Positions 1-8,362 are shown, numbered from the stretch's first letter. The stretch is DNA of 16,047 nucleotides from an uncultured Austwickia sp. (GCA_934678955.1 CAKUSI010000051.1:1-16047), one strand, 5' to 3'. Numbers and translations: made by a program. The notes: generated by a model not told the origin, from the sequence alone.

Positions 1-37
1 GGTGGGGGGAGAAATTGTTGGTCGTGGACTCGGGCAT
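1..37 (-). CDS. Possible 5' end of a further gene (partial, unidentified)
   Basis: On the minus strand an ATG at 35-37 is preceded by a purine-rich GAGGGG (42-47) at ribosome-binding distance, and the frame (MPESTTNNFSPH) is open to the left edge. It lies about 90 bases downstream of the crotonase-GNAT gene in the same direction, so it could be the next gene of the paa operon. Twelve codons are far too few to identify a family. The bases between it and the crotonase stop (38-127) show nothing else I can support. Confidence 0.25.
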   Translation of the reverse strand, partial: MPESTTNNFSPH

Positions 38-127
38 TCAACCCCTCATGTCGAAAGGGACCAGCCGAGCGAGCGGCCGGACAAGATCACGGTCGTTGCT
101 GGGTGGTGGGCGGGGCGGGTGCCCCGG

Positions 128-1396
128 TCACGCATAGGGGGTCTCGCCGGGCTGCGGTGTGCCTGGCTGTTCGAGCACCTGGTACGGCTGACCGTCGTAT
201 GTGACGGTGCCGACCAGGGTGAAGCCCGATTGTTCTGCGACCCGGACTGCGGCGGCCTTCCACTGCGGCACCGTCGTCCGGAGGCGACGGTCCTTGGCCA
301 CCGTAAGGGCATGGGCGATCGCTGCGCGACCGAGCGATGCGCCCCAGCCACGTCCGGCGTATCCCGGGCGGATCCCGATGGAGACGTCCAGTACGGTCGG
401 GTGGCTCGGCGCGCCGGTCACCCGGGCGGCCTCGCCGAAACAGCAATAGCCGAGCAGGCGGCCGTCCGCGTCGACCACGGCCCGATAGCCCTCGTCGGGC
501 ATCTGGGCGCCGTCCTGCACGTGCCAGGCCCCCGGGGTGGGGGACATGGCGAGCGCCAGACCGTCCTCGATGGTCAGTTGGCGCACTTGCAGCGGCCCCA
601 CCGGCTCGTAGGCGTCGCCCGCCGGGCGCTGGGTGGCCGCAGTCGGCGTCTCGGACTTCCGCGCCGCCTGCCGGTCGAGGAACCGCGTCATGCGCTCCCG
701 CTTGTCGTCGCTCTCGAACAGCAGGGCCTGGGCCGCCACGTCGAACGTGGTGGTCGCCGGCCGGTGCAGGCGCAGGGCCAGCTTCGTGAGCTCCAGGGCG
801 CGCCAGGACTGCTTGCCGATCCGCTCTGCGAGCGCCAGGCCGGCCTCGAGCAGCTGGCCGGGTTCGTGGATGGCGTCTGCCAGTCCCGCCTCCAGCGCCG
901 CCGGGGCCTCCAGCGATTCGCCAGTGAACAGCATGCGACGCGCCACCGGCAGACCCGCCACCTGAGCCAGCCGCCAGTTGCCGCCGGCGCCCGCCAGGAT
1001 GCCGAGCGCCAGTTCGGGCTGGGCGAAGCGTGCCCGGGGAGTGGCCAGTCGAAGATCGCAGGCGAGGGCCAGCTCGCAGCCGCCGCCGAGCGCCGGACCA
1101 TCGACGAGCGCGATCGTCGGCCAGCGGTGGGCCTCCAAGCGTTCGAACAGGCCGGCGTTGATGGCACGCAGCGCTGCGTCCGCGTCCCGGTCGCGCAGCT
1201 GAGCGATGTCCGCGCCTGCGGCGAACACGCCCGGGGTCGTGGAGTAGAGGACGATCACGCACGGCTCGCGGGATGCCTGCGCGAGAACTCGGTCGATCTG
1301 CTCGACCATCTCCTCGTCGAGGGCGTTGTGCTTCTCCGGCCGGTTCAGGCCGAGCAGAAGGGCAGCGCCGCGCCGTTCAGTGTGTACCAGGGCCAT
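128..1396 (-). CDS. Enoyl-CoA hydratase/isomerase fused to a C-terminal GNAT acetyltransferase domain (PaaF-like)
   Basis: 422 aa, whereas a crotonase alone is about 255-265 aa. Residues 1-250 are a crotonase fold: the oxyanion-hole segments are AAGADIAQL (59-67) and GPALGGGCELA (100-110). Glu108 and Glu128 sit where the two catalytic glutamates of hydratases lie, so water addition (2,3-dehydroadipyl-CoA to 3-hydroxyadipyl-CoA, the PaaF step) is more likely than pure isomerisation. A polar linker (about 245-265) leads to a GNAT-like domain (about 268-412) with an acetyl-CoA loop GRGWGAS (348-354) and a terminal AAVRVAEQSGF helix (381-392). The gene begins 13 bases after paaE and ends the visible operon. 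The hydratase is inferred to serve phenylacetate beta-oxidation; the acetyltransferase substrate is unknown. Confidence 0.88.
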   Translation of the reverse strand: MALVHTERRGAALLLGLNRPEKHNALDEEMVEQIDRVLAQASREPCVIVLYSTTPGVFAAGADIAQLRDRDADAALRAINAGLFERLEAHRWPTIALVDGPALGGGCELALACDLRLATPRARFAQPELALGILAGAGGNWRLAQVAGLPVARRMLFTGESLEAPAALEAGLADAIHEPGQLLEAGLALAERIGKQSWRALELTKLALRLHRPATTTFDVAAQALLFESDDKRERMTRFLDRQAARKSETPTAATQRPAGDAYEPVGPLQVRQLTIEDGLALAMSPTPGAWHVQDGAQMPDEGYRAVVDADGRLLGYCCFGEAARVTGAPSHPTVLDVSIGIRPGYAGRGWGASLGRAAIAHALTVAKDRRLRTTVPQWKAAAVRVAEQSGFTLVGTVTYDGQPYQVLEQPGTPQPGETPYA

Positions 1397-1409
1397 CTCT
1401 CACCGTTTC

Positions 1410-2537
1410 TTACTGGTCGAAGTCGACGGTCACTCGGTCACTGACCGGGTGGGCTTGACAGGTCAGCACGAAGCCGGCAGCCAGCTCGTTGGGTTCGAGC
1501 GCGAAGTTGATGTCCATGCGGACCTCGCCCTCGGTCACCTTGGCGCGGCAGGTGCCACAGACGCCGTTCTTGCAGGCGTACGGGGCGTCAGGACGGAACT
1601 GCATGAGCGTGTCCAGGATCGTTGCGCCGTCGCTCGGCAGGACGAACCTCTGGGACCGCCCATCGAGGATCGTCGTGACCGACGAACCCGACTGGGCAGT
1701 GGTGGTGGGCGGCGGTGCGCTGGCCTCGCCCGGCTTGCCCACGTGGAACAGCTCGCGGTGGATGTGGGCCGCGTCGGTGCCCGCCTCGATGAGCACCTCG
1801 CGGGCCGCGTCGGTCATCGGCAGCGGGCCGCAGAGGAACCAGTCGTCGATCTCCTCGTGCGACACGAGCTGGCGCAGAATCCGGCCGAGCCGATCCGCGT
1901 CGAGCCGGCCCGAGAGGATGTCCACGTCCACCGGCTCCTCGTCCAGCACGTGGATGAGCTGCAGGCGCGACGGGTAGGCGTTCTTCAGGTCCTCCAACTC
2001 CTCCAGGAACATGATGTTCAAGGTGGTGCGGTTGACGTAGATGAGCGTCGCTGTGCTGTTCGGCTCGTCCTTCAACACCGAGCTGATGATCGAGAGCACC
2101 GGCGTGATGCCCGAGCCTGCCGCGATGGCCCCGTAGTTCCGGGACGCCTGGGGGTCCAGGTCGACGGTGAAGCTGCCGGTGGGCGTCAGGACCTCGAGGG
2201 TGTCGCCCGCTTGAAGCTTCTCGGTGGCGAAGCCGGAGAAGACGCCGTTCGGGATCCTCTTGACTCCGATCCGCAGCGTGCCGCTGGACGCGGGCGCGCA
2301 GATCGAGTAGTTGCGCCGGATGTCGTCGCCGAGAGAGGACGAGCGCACGGACAGGTGCTGGCCCGGCTTGAACCGGAACTGCTCGCGCAGGTCCTCGGGA
2401 ACGTCGAAGGTGACCGCCACGGAGTCCTCGGTCAGCCGCTCGACCTCGGCGACCCGCAAGGGGTGGAACGTCAGGTGCCGGCGGCTCTTGCCGGCGGGGG
2501 TCAGGTCCGTCTGGTCGGGGACCACGGTGTCAGCCAT
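1410..2537 (-). CDS. paaE: Phenylacetyl-CoA epoxidase reductase subunit PaaE
   Basis: 375 aa, close to the usual PaaE length. It passes electrons from NADPH through FAD and a plant-type [2Fe-2S] centre to the diiron site of PaaA. The order is FAD-binding barrel (about 22-130, motif RRNYSIC at 74-80), nucleotide-binding domain (AAGSGITPV at 139-147, CGPLP at 236-240), a flexible Pro/Thr/Ser linker (about 268-288), and a C-terminal ferredoxin domain with Cys322, Cys327, Cys330 and Cys360. This C-terminal ferredoxin order is typical of PaaE. The ATG start was chosen because it overlaps the paaD stop by one base (TGATG), implying coupled translation; the open frame upstream of it is paaD territory. 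Confidence 0.95.
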   Translation of the reverse strand: MADTVVPDQTDLTPAGKSRRHLTFHPLRVAEVERLTEDSVAVTFDVPEDLREQFRFKPGQHLSVRSSSLGDDIRRNYSICAPASSGTLRIGVKRIPNGVFSGFATEKLQAGDTLEVLTPTGSFTVDLDPQASRNYGAIAAGSGITPVLSIISSVLKDEPNSTATLIYVNRTTLNIMFLEELEDLKNAYPSRLQLIHVLDEEPVDVDILSGRLDADRLGRILRQLVSHEEIDDWFLCGPLPMTDAAREVLIEAGTDAAHIHRELFHVGKPGEASAPPPTTTAQSGSSVTTILDGRSQRFVLPSDGATILDTLMQFRPDAPYACKNGVCGTCRAKVTEGEVRMDINFALEPNELAAGFVLTCQAHPVSDRVTVDFDQ

Positions 2538-3058
2538 CAGATCGCCTTGAAGGAGTCGAAGGGTTCGGCACAGGAATTGCAGGTCCACAGGGACTTGCAG
2601 GGGGTGGAGCCGAAGCGGCTCACTTCGCGGGTGTTCCGGGAGCCACATCGCGGGCACGTCATCGGGGCCATCAGCGTCAGCCCGACCTTGGTCGACGCGG
2701 ACGCCTTGGTGGCCCCTGGAGGGGCGATGCCGTATTCGCGCAGCTTCTCCCGGCCCTCCTCGCTGATCCAATCCGTGGTCCAGGCGGGGGAGAGGACGGT
2801 GTGGACGCGAACCTCCGCCACCCCCGCCTCCCGGACGGCCGCGGCGACATCGGCTGCGATCACCGCGGTGGCCGGGCATCCGGTGTAGGTGGGCGTGACG
2901 TCCACATCGACGGAACCGTCCTCCGCGACGCGGAGGTCACGGACCACGCCCAGGTCCCCGAGGGTGATGACCGGGATCTCCGGGTCGGGCACGGCCCGAG
3001 CGGCCGCCAGCAGGTGGTCGGCCGCCGGCACCGTCTCCGACGCGGATGCGGTGGTCAC
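2537..3058 (-). CDS. paaD: Phenylacetyl-CoA epoxidase maturation subunit PaaD
   Basis: 173 aa. PaaD belongs to the MIP18/DUF59 family implicated in Fe-S or diiron-centre assembly for the epoxidase. The DUF59 region covers about 12-95, with DPEIPVITLGDLGVV (25-39) and PTYTGCPA (56-63; Cys61 is the conserved cysteine of the family). The tail carries CPRC (135-138), Cys154 and CNSC (160-163), a probable metal-binding ribbon characteristic of PaaD. The start is taken as the GTG at 3056-3058, which overlaps the paaC stop as GTGA; the GTG directly upstream is an alternative. It sits between paaC and paaE in the canonical order. Confidence 0.93.
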   Translation of the reverse strand: MTTASASETVPAADHLLAAARAVPDPEIPVITLGDLGVVRDLRVAEDGSVDVDVTPTYTGCPATAVIAADVAAAVREAGVAEVRVHTVLSPAWTTDWISEEGREKLREYGIAPPGATKASASTKVGLTLMAPMTCPRCGSRNTREVSRFGSTPCKSLWTCNSCAEPFDSFKAI

Positions 3059-3828
3059 CACTCGGCCCCCGGGTGGGAGCGATGCAGGTGCTGCATCTCG
3101 GCCAGGAGGTGCCCGAGGTGCTCCGAGTGGTAGCCGCGGCGGCCGCCGCGGGCGTGCCACTCGGGCTCGGGCTGCGACAGGTCGGCCTCCGCCAGAACGC
3201 GGTTTACGTAGGTCTCCCATGCCGCCCTCAGGCCGGCCGGGTCGACGGCCACGTCGGGGAGCTGCGCCGTCAGGTCGGAGCTCTCGAAGAGCTCGTTCAC
3301 GTACGGCCACACGTCCGCCAGGCCGGCCTGCATCCGCTCGCGCGAGTAGTCGGTGCCGCCCGCCAGACGGAGCACCCACAGTGTGGCGTGCTCCCGGTGG
3401 TAGGTGACCTCCTTGAGTGCCTTCGCGGCCAGCCCCGCCAAGGTCTGGTCGCCGCACTCGCGCAGGGCGGAGTAGAGCTCGAACTGGTAGGCGGAGAACG
3501 CCAGCAGGCGCGCCATGGTGCAGGCGAAGTCCCCGTTGGGCGCCTCGACCATGTGCACGTTGAGAAAATCCCAGTCGTCGCGCAGGTAGGCCAGGTCGTC
3601 CTCGTCGCGGCCCTTGCCCTCCGCCTCGCCGGCGTAGGCGAGGAGGGTGCGGGCCTGCCCGAGCAGGTCGAGGGCCACGTTCGCGATGGCGAGGTCTTCC
3701 TCGATCTGCGGGGCGTCGGCGATCCACTCGCAGAGGCGCTGCGACAGGACGAGAGAGTCGTCCCCCAGGCCCATCGCGTAGCGCGCGAGCGGGGGGAGCG
3801 TGCGGGTCTGTTCGCTCGCGATGCTCAC
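3055..3828 (-). CDS. paaC: Phenylacetyl-CoA epoxidase structural subunit PaaC
   Basis: 257 aa, against about 250 for E. coli PaaC. It is the ferritin-like subunit without its own active site that pairs with PaaA in the 1,2-phenylacetyl-CoA epoxidase. Recognisable PaaC stretches are MGLGDDSLVLSQRLCEW (19-35), DLLGQARTLL (54-63), DDWDFLNVHMVEAPNGDFA (84-102) and ALKEVTYHREHA (137-148). The start is GTG at 3826-3828, overlapping the paaB stop in a GTGA arrangement, so it is probably translationally coupled. No defects are seen. Confidence 0.95.
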   Translation of the reverse strand: MSIASEQTRTLPPLARYAMGLGDDSLVLSQRLCEWIADAPQIEEDLAIANVALDLLGQARTLLAYAGEAEGKGRDEDDLAYLRDDWDFLNVHMVEAPNGDFACTMARLLAFSAYQFELYSALRECGDQTLAGLAAKALKEVTYHREHATLWVLRLAGGTDYSRERMQAGLADVWPYVNELFESSDLTAQLPDVAVDPAGLRAAWETYVNRVLAEADLSQPEPEWHARGGRRGYHSEHLGHLLAEMQHLHRSHPGAEW

Positions 3829-4151
3829 AGGTGCTCCGCCCCTTCCGGGACGTCGTAGAACGTCGGGTGCCGGTATGGCTTGTCGATGGACGGGTCGAAG
3901 AAGGGGTCCTTCTCATCGGGGCTGCTCGCGATGATCGCGTCCGACGGGATGACCCAGATCGATACGCCTTCGGACCGACGGGTGTAGGCGTCCCTGGCGT
4001 TGTGCAGGGCCAACTGCGCGTCCGGCGCGTGGAGGCTGCCCACGTGGTGGTGGCTCAGGCCCCGCTTGGCGCGAACGAACACCTCCCACAGCGGCCAGTC
4101 CCGCCGGCTCTTCCCGGCGTCCTGCGACGTGCTCTGCTCCGTGCTGCTCAT
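3825..4151 (-). CDS. paaB: Phenylacetyl-CoA epoxidase subunit PaaB
   Basis: 108 aa, slightly longer than the roughly 95 aa E. coli protein because of a polar N-terminal stretch of about 17 residues. PaaB is a small, required subunit of the PaaABCE epoxidase that bridges PaaAC units. Conserved features are [21 protein letters not shown] (20-40) followed by [19 protein letters not shown] and VSIWVIPS. The ATG start at 4149-4151 overlaps the paaA stop as ATGA. It lies between paaA and paaC as in nearly all paa clusters. Confidence 0.95.
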   Translation of the reverse strand: MSSTEQSTSQDAGKSRRDWPLWEVFVRAKRGLSHHHVGSLHAPDAQLALHNARDAYTRRSEGVSIWVIPSDAIIASSPDEKDPFFDPSIDKPYRHPTFYDVPEGAEHL

Positions 4152-5137
4152 GATGCCGCCTTCGTGATGTTGCGCTGTGCCTGCTTGTCGGCGTAGGCCT
4201 GGGCGGCCTCGCGCACCCACGCGCCCTTCTCGTGCGCCGCGATCCGCTTGCGCATCCGCTGTGCGTTGCACGGCCCGTCGCCCTTTACGACCCGCCAGAA
4301 CTCGTCCCAGTCGATCTCGCTGAAGTCGTAGTGCCCGCGCTCCTCGTTCCACTTCAGGTTCGGGTCGGGCACGGACAGCCCCAGCACCTCCGCCTGAGGC
4401 ACGGTCATGTCGACGAAGCGCTGGCGCAGTTCGTCGTTGCTGAACCGCTTGATGCCCCAGGCCATCGACTGCGCCGAGTGCGGCGACGCGTCGTCGTTGG
4501 GCCCGAACATCATGAGCGCCGGCCACCAGAAGCGGTTGACGGCGTCCTGGGCCATCGCCTTCTGCTCGGGCGTCCCGTGCGACATGGTGTAGAGGAGCTC
4601 GTAGCCCTGCCGCTGGTGGAAGGACTCCTCCTTGCAGATCCGCACCATGGAGCGCGCGTAGGGCCCGTAGGAGCAGCGGCACAGCGGCACCTGGTTCATG
4701 ATCGCTGCGCCGTCCACGAGCCACCCGACCGCGCCGACGTCGGCCCAGTTGAGGGTGGGGTAGTTGAAGATCGACGAGTACTTCTGCTTGCCGGAGTGGA
4801 GCATGTCGAGCAGCTCCTCGCGGCTCACACCGAGGGTCTCGGCGGCGGAGTAGAGGTAGAGGCCGTGGCCGCCCTCGTCCTGGACCTTCGCGATGAGGAT
4901 GGCCTTGCGTCGAAGGTTCGGCGCGCGCGTGATCCAGTTGCCCTCCGGCTGCATCCCGATGATCTCGGAGTGCGCGTGCTGGGCGATCTGGCGGATCAGC
5001 GTCTTGCGGTAGGCCTCCGGCATCCAGTCCCGGGGCTCGATCCTTTGGTCGTCCTCGATCAGCCGGTCGAAGTTGGCCTGCTGCTCGGCGGAAGACTCTG
5101 CCGCAGCGGGGGTGTCGGTGTCGTAGTTACCGTACAA
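4148..5137 (-). CDS. paaA: Phenylacetyl-CoA 1,2-epoxidase catalytic subunit PaaA
   Basis: 329 aa. It is the diiron oxygenase that epoxidises the aromatic ring of phenylacetyl-CoA. The sequence keeps the expected ligand pattern: Glu58 (HSEII), Glu88 and His91 (DEGGH), Asp142 (VDGAA) and Glu171/His174 (EESFH). [15 protein letters not shown] and [18 protein letters not shown] are strong family signatures. The start is TTG at 5135-5137, preceded by GGAGGAG (5142-5148); no ATG or GTG fits better. It heads the operon, 184 bases after the paaJ stop, and the intervening region holds a TetR-type operator and a possible promoter. Function is established for the family; substrate here is inferred from the complete paaABCDE set. 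Confidence 0.96.
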   Translation of the reverse strand: MYGNYDTDTPAAAESSAEQQANFDRLIEDDQRIEPRDWMPEAYRKTLIRQIAQHAHSEIIGMQPEGNWITRAPNLRRKAILIAKVQDEGGHGLYLYSAAETLGVSREELLDMLHSGKQKYSSIFNYPTLNWADVGAVGWLVDGAAIMNQVPLCRCSYGPYARSMVRICKEESFHQRQGYELLYTMSHGTPEQKAMAQDAVNRFWWPALMMFGPNDDASPHSAQSMAWGIKRFSNDELRQRFVDMTVPQAEVLGLSVPDPNLKWNEERGHYDFSEIDWDEFWRVVKGDGPCNAQRMRKRIAAHEKGAWVREAAQAYADKQAQRNITKAAS

Positions 5138-5159
5138 GGGGCTCCTCCAGTCGCTCCTT

Positions 5160-5181
5160 TAGTACCGAACGTTCAGTCAGT
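5160..5181. promoter_or_regulatory. PaaR-like TetR-type operator upstream of paaA
   Basis: A 22-base imperfect inverted repeat centred on GAACGTTC (5167-5174), 23 bases ahead of the paaA start. Read on the minus strand it begins ACTGACTG and contains CGTTCGGT, matching the half-sites ACTNACCG and CGGTNAGT around a central CG that I recall for corynebacterial PaaR at most fixed positions. It overlaps the probable transcription start region, which fits repression. The same motif recurs at three other promoters in the window. The regulator is inferred, not seen. Confidence 0.65.
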
Positions 5182-5193
5182 TTTTCATCGGGC

Positions 5194-5208
5194 CGTCAAC
5201 CGTGTCAA
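5194..5208 (-). promoter_or_regulatory. Possible -35 elements of the paaA promoter
   Basis: On the minus strand TTGACA (5203-5208) and TTGACG (5194-5199) occur in tandem just upstream of the operator. Seventeen bases beyond either, the hexamers (AAAAAC, CTGAAC) are poor -10 matches, so the exact promoter is uncertain. Whichever is used, the -10 region falls within or next to the operator. Confidence 0.3.
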
Positions 5209-5235
5209 CAGCTCAGGTGGCCTCCCGATGGACCC

Positions 5236-5258
5236 GAGACGCCTCGTGCGGCGGTCTC
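5236..5258 (-). terminator. Possible hairpin terminator after paaJ
   Basis: GAGACGCC (5236-5243) pairs with GGCGGTCTC (5250-5258) around a six-base loop, with one bulged base. A second small palindrome, CTCCGCGCGGAG, lies at 5266-5277. Both are between the paaJ stop and the paaA promoter. There is no T-run, as is common in high-GC actinobacteria, so this could also be chance GC pairing. Confidence 0.35.
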
Positions 5259-5321
5259 AGGTGCGCTCCGCGCGGAGAACCGTGGTCGGGTCCCCGCCGC
5301 CAGGTGGGAGCAGACCCAGTG

Positions 5322-6518
5322 TCAGGGGCGCTCCAGAAGCAAGGCAATACCCTGACCCACGCCCACGCACATCGTGGCCACGGCGCGCCGGGCATCGCGC
5401 AGTCCGAGTTCGATGGCGGCACTCAGGGCCAACCGGGCACCGCTCATGCCCAGCGGGTGGCCGAGAGCGATCGCGCCGCCGTTCGGGTTGACATGCTCGG
5501 CGTCGTCCGGCAGGCCGAGGCCTCGCAGCACCGCGAGGGATTGCGACGCGAACGCTTCGTTGAGCTCGATCACGTCGATGTCGCCGATGCCGAGCCCGTT
5601 GCGCGCCAGCAGCTTCTTGGTGGCGGGCTCCGGGCCGATGCCCATGATCCGGGGCTCGACGCCCACCGTCGCCATCGAGGTGACGCGCGCCAGGGGCGAG
5701 AGCCCATACTTCTCCGCGGCCGCGCCGGACGCGACCAGGATGGCGACCGCCCCGTCGTTGACGCCGGAGGCGTTGCCGGCGGTGACCGTGCCATTGGGGA
5801 AGAGGGGGCGCAGGCCGCCCAGCTTCTCCAGCGTGGTGGCGCGGGGGTGTTCGTCGGTGTCGACGACGACCGGGTCGCCCTTGCGCTGGGGGACGAAGAC
5901 CGGGGTGATCTCCTTGGCCATCCGCCCGGAGGCGATCGCGGCGGCGGCCCGCTCCTGGCTGCGCATCGCGAACGCGTCCTGGTCCTCGCGGCTCACCTGG
6001 AAGTCCCGGGCCACGTTCTCCGCCGTCTCGGGCATGGAATCGACGCCGAACCGCTCGCGCATGGCGGGGTTCACGAAGCGCCACCCGATCGTCGTGTCGA
6101 AGATCGCGGAGCTGCGGCTGAACGCCGACGTGGCCTTCGGCAGCACGAACGGCGCCCGGCTCATGGACTCGACCCCGCCCGCAATGATCAGGTCGGCGTC
6201 ACCCGCGCGGATGGTCCGCGCCGCCAGTCCGACGGCGTCCGCGCCGGAGCCGCACAGCCGGTTGACGGTCGTGCCGGAGACCTCGACGGGCAGACCGGCC
6301 AGGAGCACGGCCATGCGCGCCACGTCGCGGTTGTCCTCACCCGCCTGGTTGGCGCAGCCGAGGATCACGTCGTCGACGGCGCCCCAGTCGACGCTCGGCA
6401 AGCTCTCCGTGAGCGCACGGATCGTGTGCGCCGCCATGTCGTCCGGCCGGACGGCGGACAGGGCGCCGCCGTATCGACCGATGGGCGTCCGCGTGCCGGC
6501 TACCAGGAAGGCATCCAA
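5322..6518 (-). CDS. paaJ: 3-oxoadipyl-CoA thiolase PaaJ
   Basis: 398 aa, a normal length for a degradative thiolase. It cleaves 3-oxoadipyl-CoA with CoA to succinyl-CoA and acetyl-CoA, the last phenylacetate step. The nucleophile is Cys89 (NRLCGSGAD), with NEAFA (320-324), His354 (GGAIALGHPLGMSGAR, 347-362) and Cys384 (MCVGVGQG) completing the catalytic set. No ATG or GTG lies in frame near the conserved AFLVAGTRTPIGRYGG start; the TTG at 6516-6518 with AGGAG seven bases upstream fits both the ribosome site and family length. It lies 104 bases after paaH. The TRTPIGRYGG N-terminus and the pairing with paaH favour the adipyl-CoA thiolase over a general acetyl-CoA acetyltransferase. Confidence 0.92.
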   Translation of the reverse strand: MDAFLVAGTRTPIGRYGGALSAVRPDDMAAHTIRALTESLPSVDWGAVDDVILGCANQAGEDNRDVARMAVLLAGLPVEVSGTTVNRLCGSGADAVGLAARTIRAGDADLIIAGGVESMSRAPFVLPKATSAFSRSSAIFDTTIGWRFVNPAMRERFGVDSMPETAENVARDFQVSREDQDAFAMRSQERAAAAIASGRMAKEITPVFVPQRKGDPVVVDTDEHPRATTLEKLGGLRPLFPNGTVTAGNASGVNDGAVAILVASGAAAEKYGLSPLARVTSMATVGVEPRIMGIGPEPATKKLLARNGLGIGDIDVIELNEAFASQSLAVLRGLGLPDDAEHVNPNGGAIALGHPLGMSGARLALSAAIELGLRDARRAVATMCVGVGQGIALLLERP

Positions 6519-6622
6519 GGCATCTCTCCTGTTCGTGAGCTTCTTGCTGATCTCGACGGGACTGACATCTGCGGGTGGAAAACCGAGGTGAAGGCGAGGG
6601 TACGACCGCGAACTGACAACCC

Positions 6623-8094
6623 TCAGTGCAGGAGGCTGCCGCCGCCCTCCGCCCGGCGGCGCAGGCGGGGGCAGGGCCGGTAACGCCCGTCGCCGTAGTG
6701 GGCGCCGAGCGCGTCGAGCAGGCGGCACGCCCAACGGGCGCCGACCGCGTCGCCCCAGGCCAAGGGCCCCTTCGGGTAGTTCACGCCGAGCTTCATCGCC
6801 TGGTCGACGTCCTGCGGCGAGGCGACCCCGCGACCCGTGAGATCCGCCGCCTCGTTCGTGAGCATCGCCACGGTGCGGGCCACCAGCAACCCGGCGAGGT
6901 CGTCGATCACGCTGACGGCGGCGCCGCCCGCCTGGAGGAGTCCCACGACCTGCGCGAGGGCTTCATCGGGGCAGCCATCCGACGCGGCCACCGCGAAGCG
7001 GGTGGCGGTCGCGGCATCAAGAGCCAGGTCGAGCACGACCGTCGGGCGTCCCGAGGCGGCGGCGTGGGCGGTCGCCGTGGGCCCGGTCACCGGCAGGAGG
7101 ATGGCGTCGCCGACCTCGGCGGAGGGTGCGTCCTGCGAGGCGACGCGCTCCACGGCGACCCCGGCCTCCGCGAGGCGCGACCAGAGCCCTTCCCAGGGCC
7201 CCCAGTCGCCGGTGACCTCGACGCGCTCCGGCGCGGGGGCGGGGGGTGCCTGGTCGGCGGAGGGCTTGTCGGAACCGTCGTAGGAGTAGAAGCCGCGGCC
7301 GGTCTTGCGCCCGAGCAGGCCCGCGGCCACCAGTTCACCCTGCGTGAGCGAGGGCATGTAGCGCGGGTCGTTGCCGTACCCCTCCCACACGCTGCGTGCG
7401 GAGGCGTAGTTGATGTCCTGCCCGATGAGGTCGGTCAGCTCGAGCGGTCCCATCCGGAAGCCTCCGGACTCCCGCAGGATCGCGTCGATGGTGGCGGGGG
7501 AGGCCACCTGCTCCTCGTACGCGCGCAGCGCCTCGCCGTAGAACGGGCGCGCGACGCGATTGACCACGAAGCCGGGGGTGGAGGCGACCTTGATCGCAGT
7601 CTTGCCCCAGGCGGTCGCAGTCAGCGCCACCCGCTCCGCCGCGTCCGGATCCGTCGTGAGACCGCTGATGACCTCGACGAGTCGCATGAGCGGGGCCGGG
7701 TTGAAGAAGTGCATCCCGACGACCCGCCCCGGGTGGCGAGAAGACACTCGGGCGAGACGATGTCCTCCAGCTCCGCAAAGAGCGAGAGCTTGACGTCGAG
7801 GCGCTCGACGGCGGCCTCGACGACCAACGCCGCCTCCGCGAGCGACGCCAGGCCCTCACCGACGGTGAGGCGCTCCCCGGCGGCGCGGGCGTCCGCGGCG
7901 TCCATCTTGCCCTTGTCGGCGAGCTTCGCCAGCGTGGCGCGCAGCTGCTCCACCGCCTGCTCCGCCCGACCGGGCGCGGCGTCGGTGAGGATCACCCGAT
8001 GCCCCGCGACGGCGGCGACCTGGGCGATGCCGGCGCCCATCGTCCCGACGCCGATGACCGCGACGGTTTCGGAGGGAGACAGGGCGCTGACCAT
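6623..8094 (-). pseudogene. paaH: 3-hydroxyadipyl-CoA dehydrogenase PaaH, frameshifted by an internal deletion
   Basis: PaaH oxidises 3-hydroxyadipyl-CoA with NAD. The N-terminal frame (from ATG 8094) has the NAD motif VAVIGVGTMGAGIAQ and runs normally to SPECLLAT, then loses homology near 7745. Homology resumes in another frame as HPGRVVGMHFFNPAPLMRLVEV and continues to the expected C-terminus YRPCPRLRRRAEG, including LGRKTGRGFYSYD and the second C-terminal domain (MKLGVNYPKGPLAWGD). From the remembered E. coli PaaH, about 15 residues with the NTSS motif (which supplies a catalytic serine) are missing: near 49 bases, not divisible by three. The joint lies at GCCACC, which suits deletion between short repeats. 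GGAG (8100-8103) precedes the start. An assembly error is possible; if real, the enzyme is inactive. Confidence 0.85.
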
Positions 8095-8162
8095 GGCGAC
8101 TCCATAACGGGAGGAGATCCCTGAGATGCCGAGTTGTCCCAGGGGGTGAACGGCGCATCAAT

Positions 8163-8184
8163 ACTGACCGTTCGGTCTTGAACG
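8163..8184. promoter_or_regulatory. PaaR-like operator upstream of paaH
   Basis: The site starts with a perfect half-site ACTGACCG (8163-8170), then a central CG at 8173-8174; the right half is degenerate. An alternative overlapping inverted repeat pairs CGTTC (8170-8174) with GAACG (8180-8184) around six bases. It lies 69 bases from the paaH start. It is less symmetrical than the other copies, so confidence is lower. Confidence 0.5.
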
Positions 8185-8362
8185 ATCGTGCCTCATCGTC
8201 GGCGCCCGTCCTTCGCCCTGTCAACCCGGCGACCTGCGCAGCGTGGACCTCCACCCGGTGAAGACCTGCAGCGCTTCGCCGCAGGAGGGGTGGTCGCCGA
8301 CTGTCGCAACCCGTGACCGGACGCGGGTCGGGCGATGGCGACTCGTCGGTGGTCGAAGGGGA

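Noticed and set aside
2..1444. Long plus-strand open frame over the crotonase-GNAT gene (480 codons)
   Set aside because: It is antisense to a clearly conserved protein; its translation is Arg/Gly/His-rich without family motifs, as expected of GC-rich shadow frames.
1435..1447. Palindrome CGGTCA-C-TGACCG resembling operator half-sites
   Set aside because: It lies inside the paaE coding end (PVSDRVTV) with the half-sites in reversed orientation and no central CG; probably coincidence.
1410..2879. Longer 489-residue version of PaaE
   Set aside because: The extra residues come from the paaD coding region in the wrong frame; the ATG at 2537 overlapping the paaD stop gives normal PaaE length.
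1326..2888. Long plus-strand open frame over paaE/paaD (520 codons)
   Set aside because: Antisense to paaE and paaD, which carry all the expected motifs; no recognisable domain in the frame.
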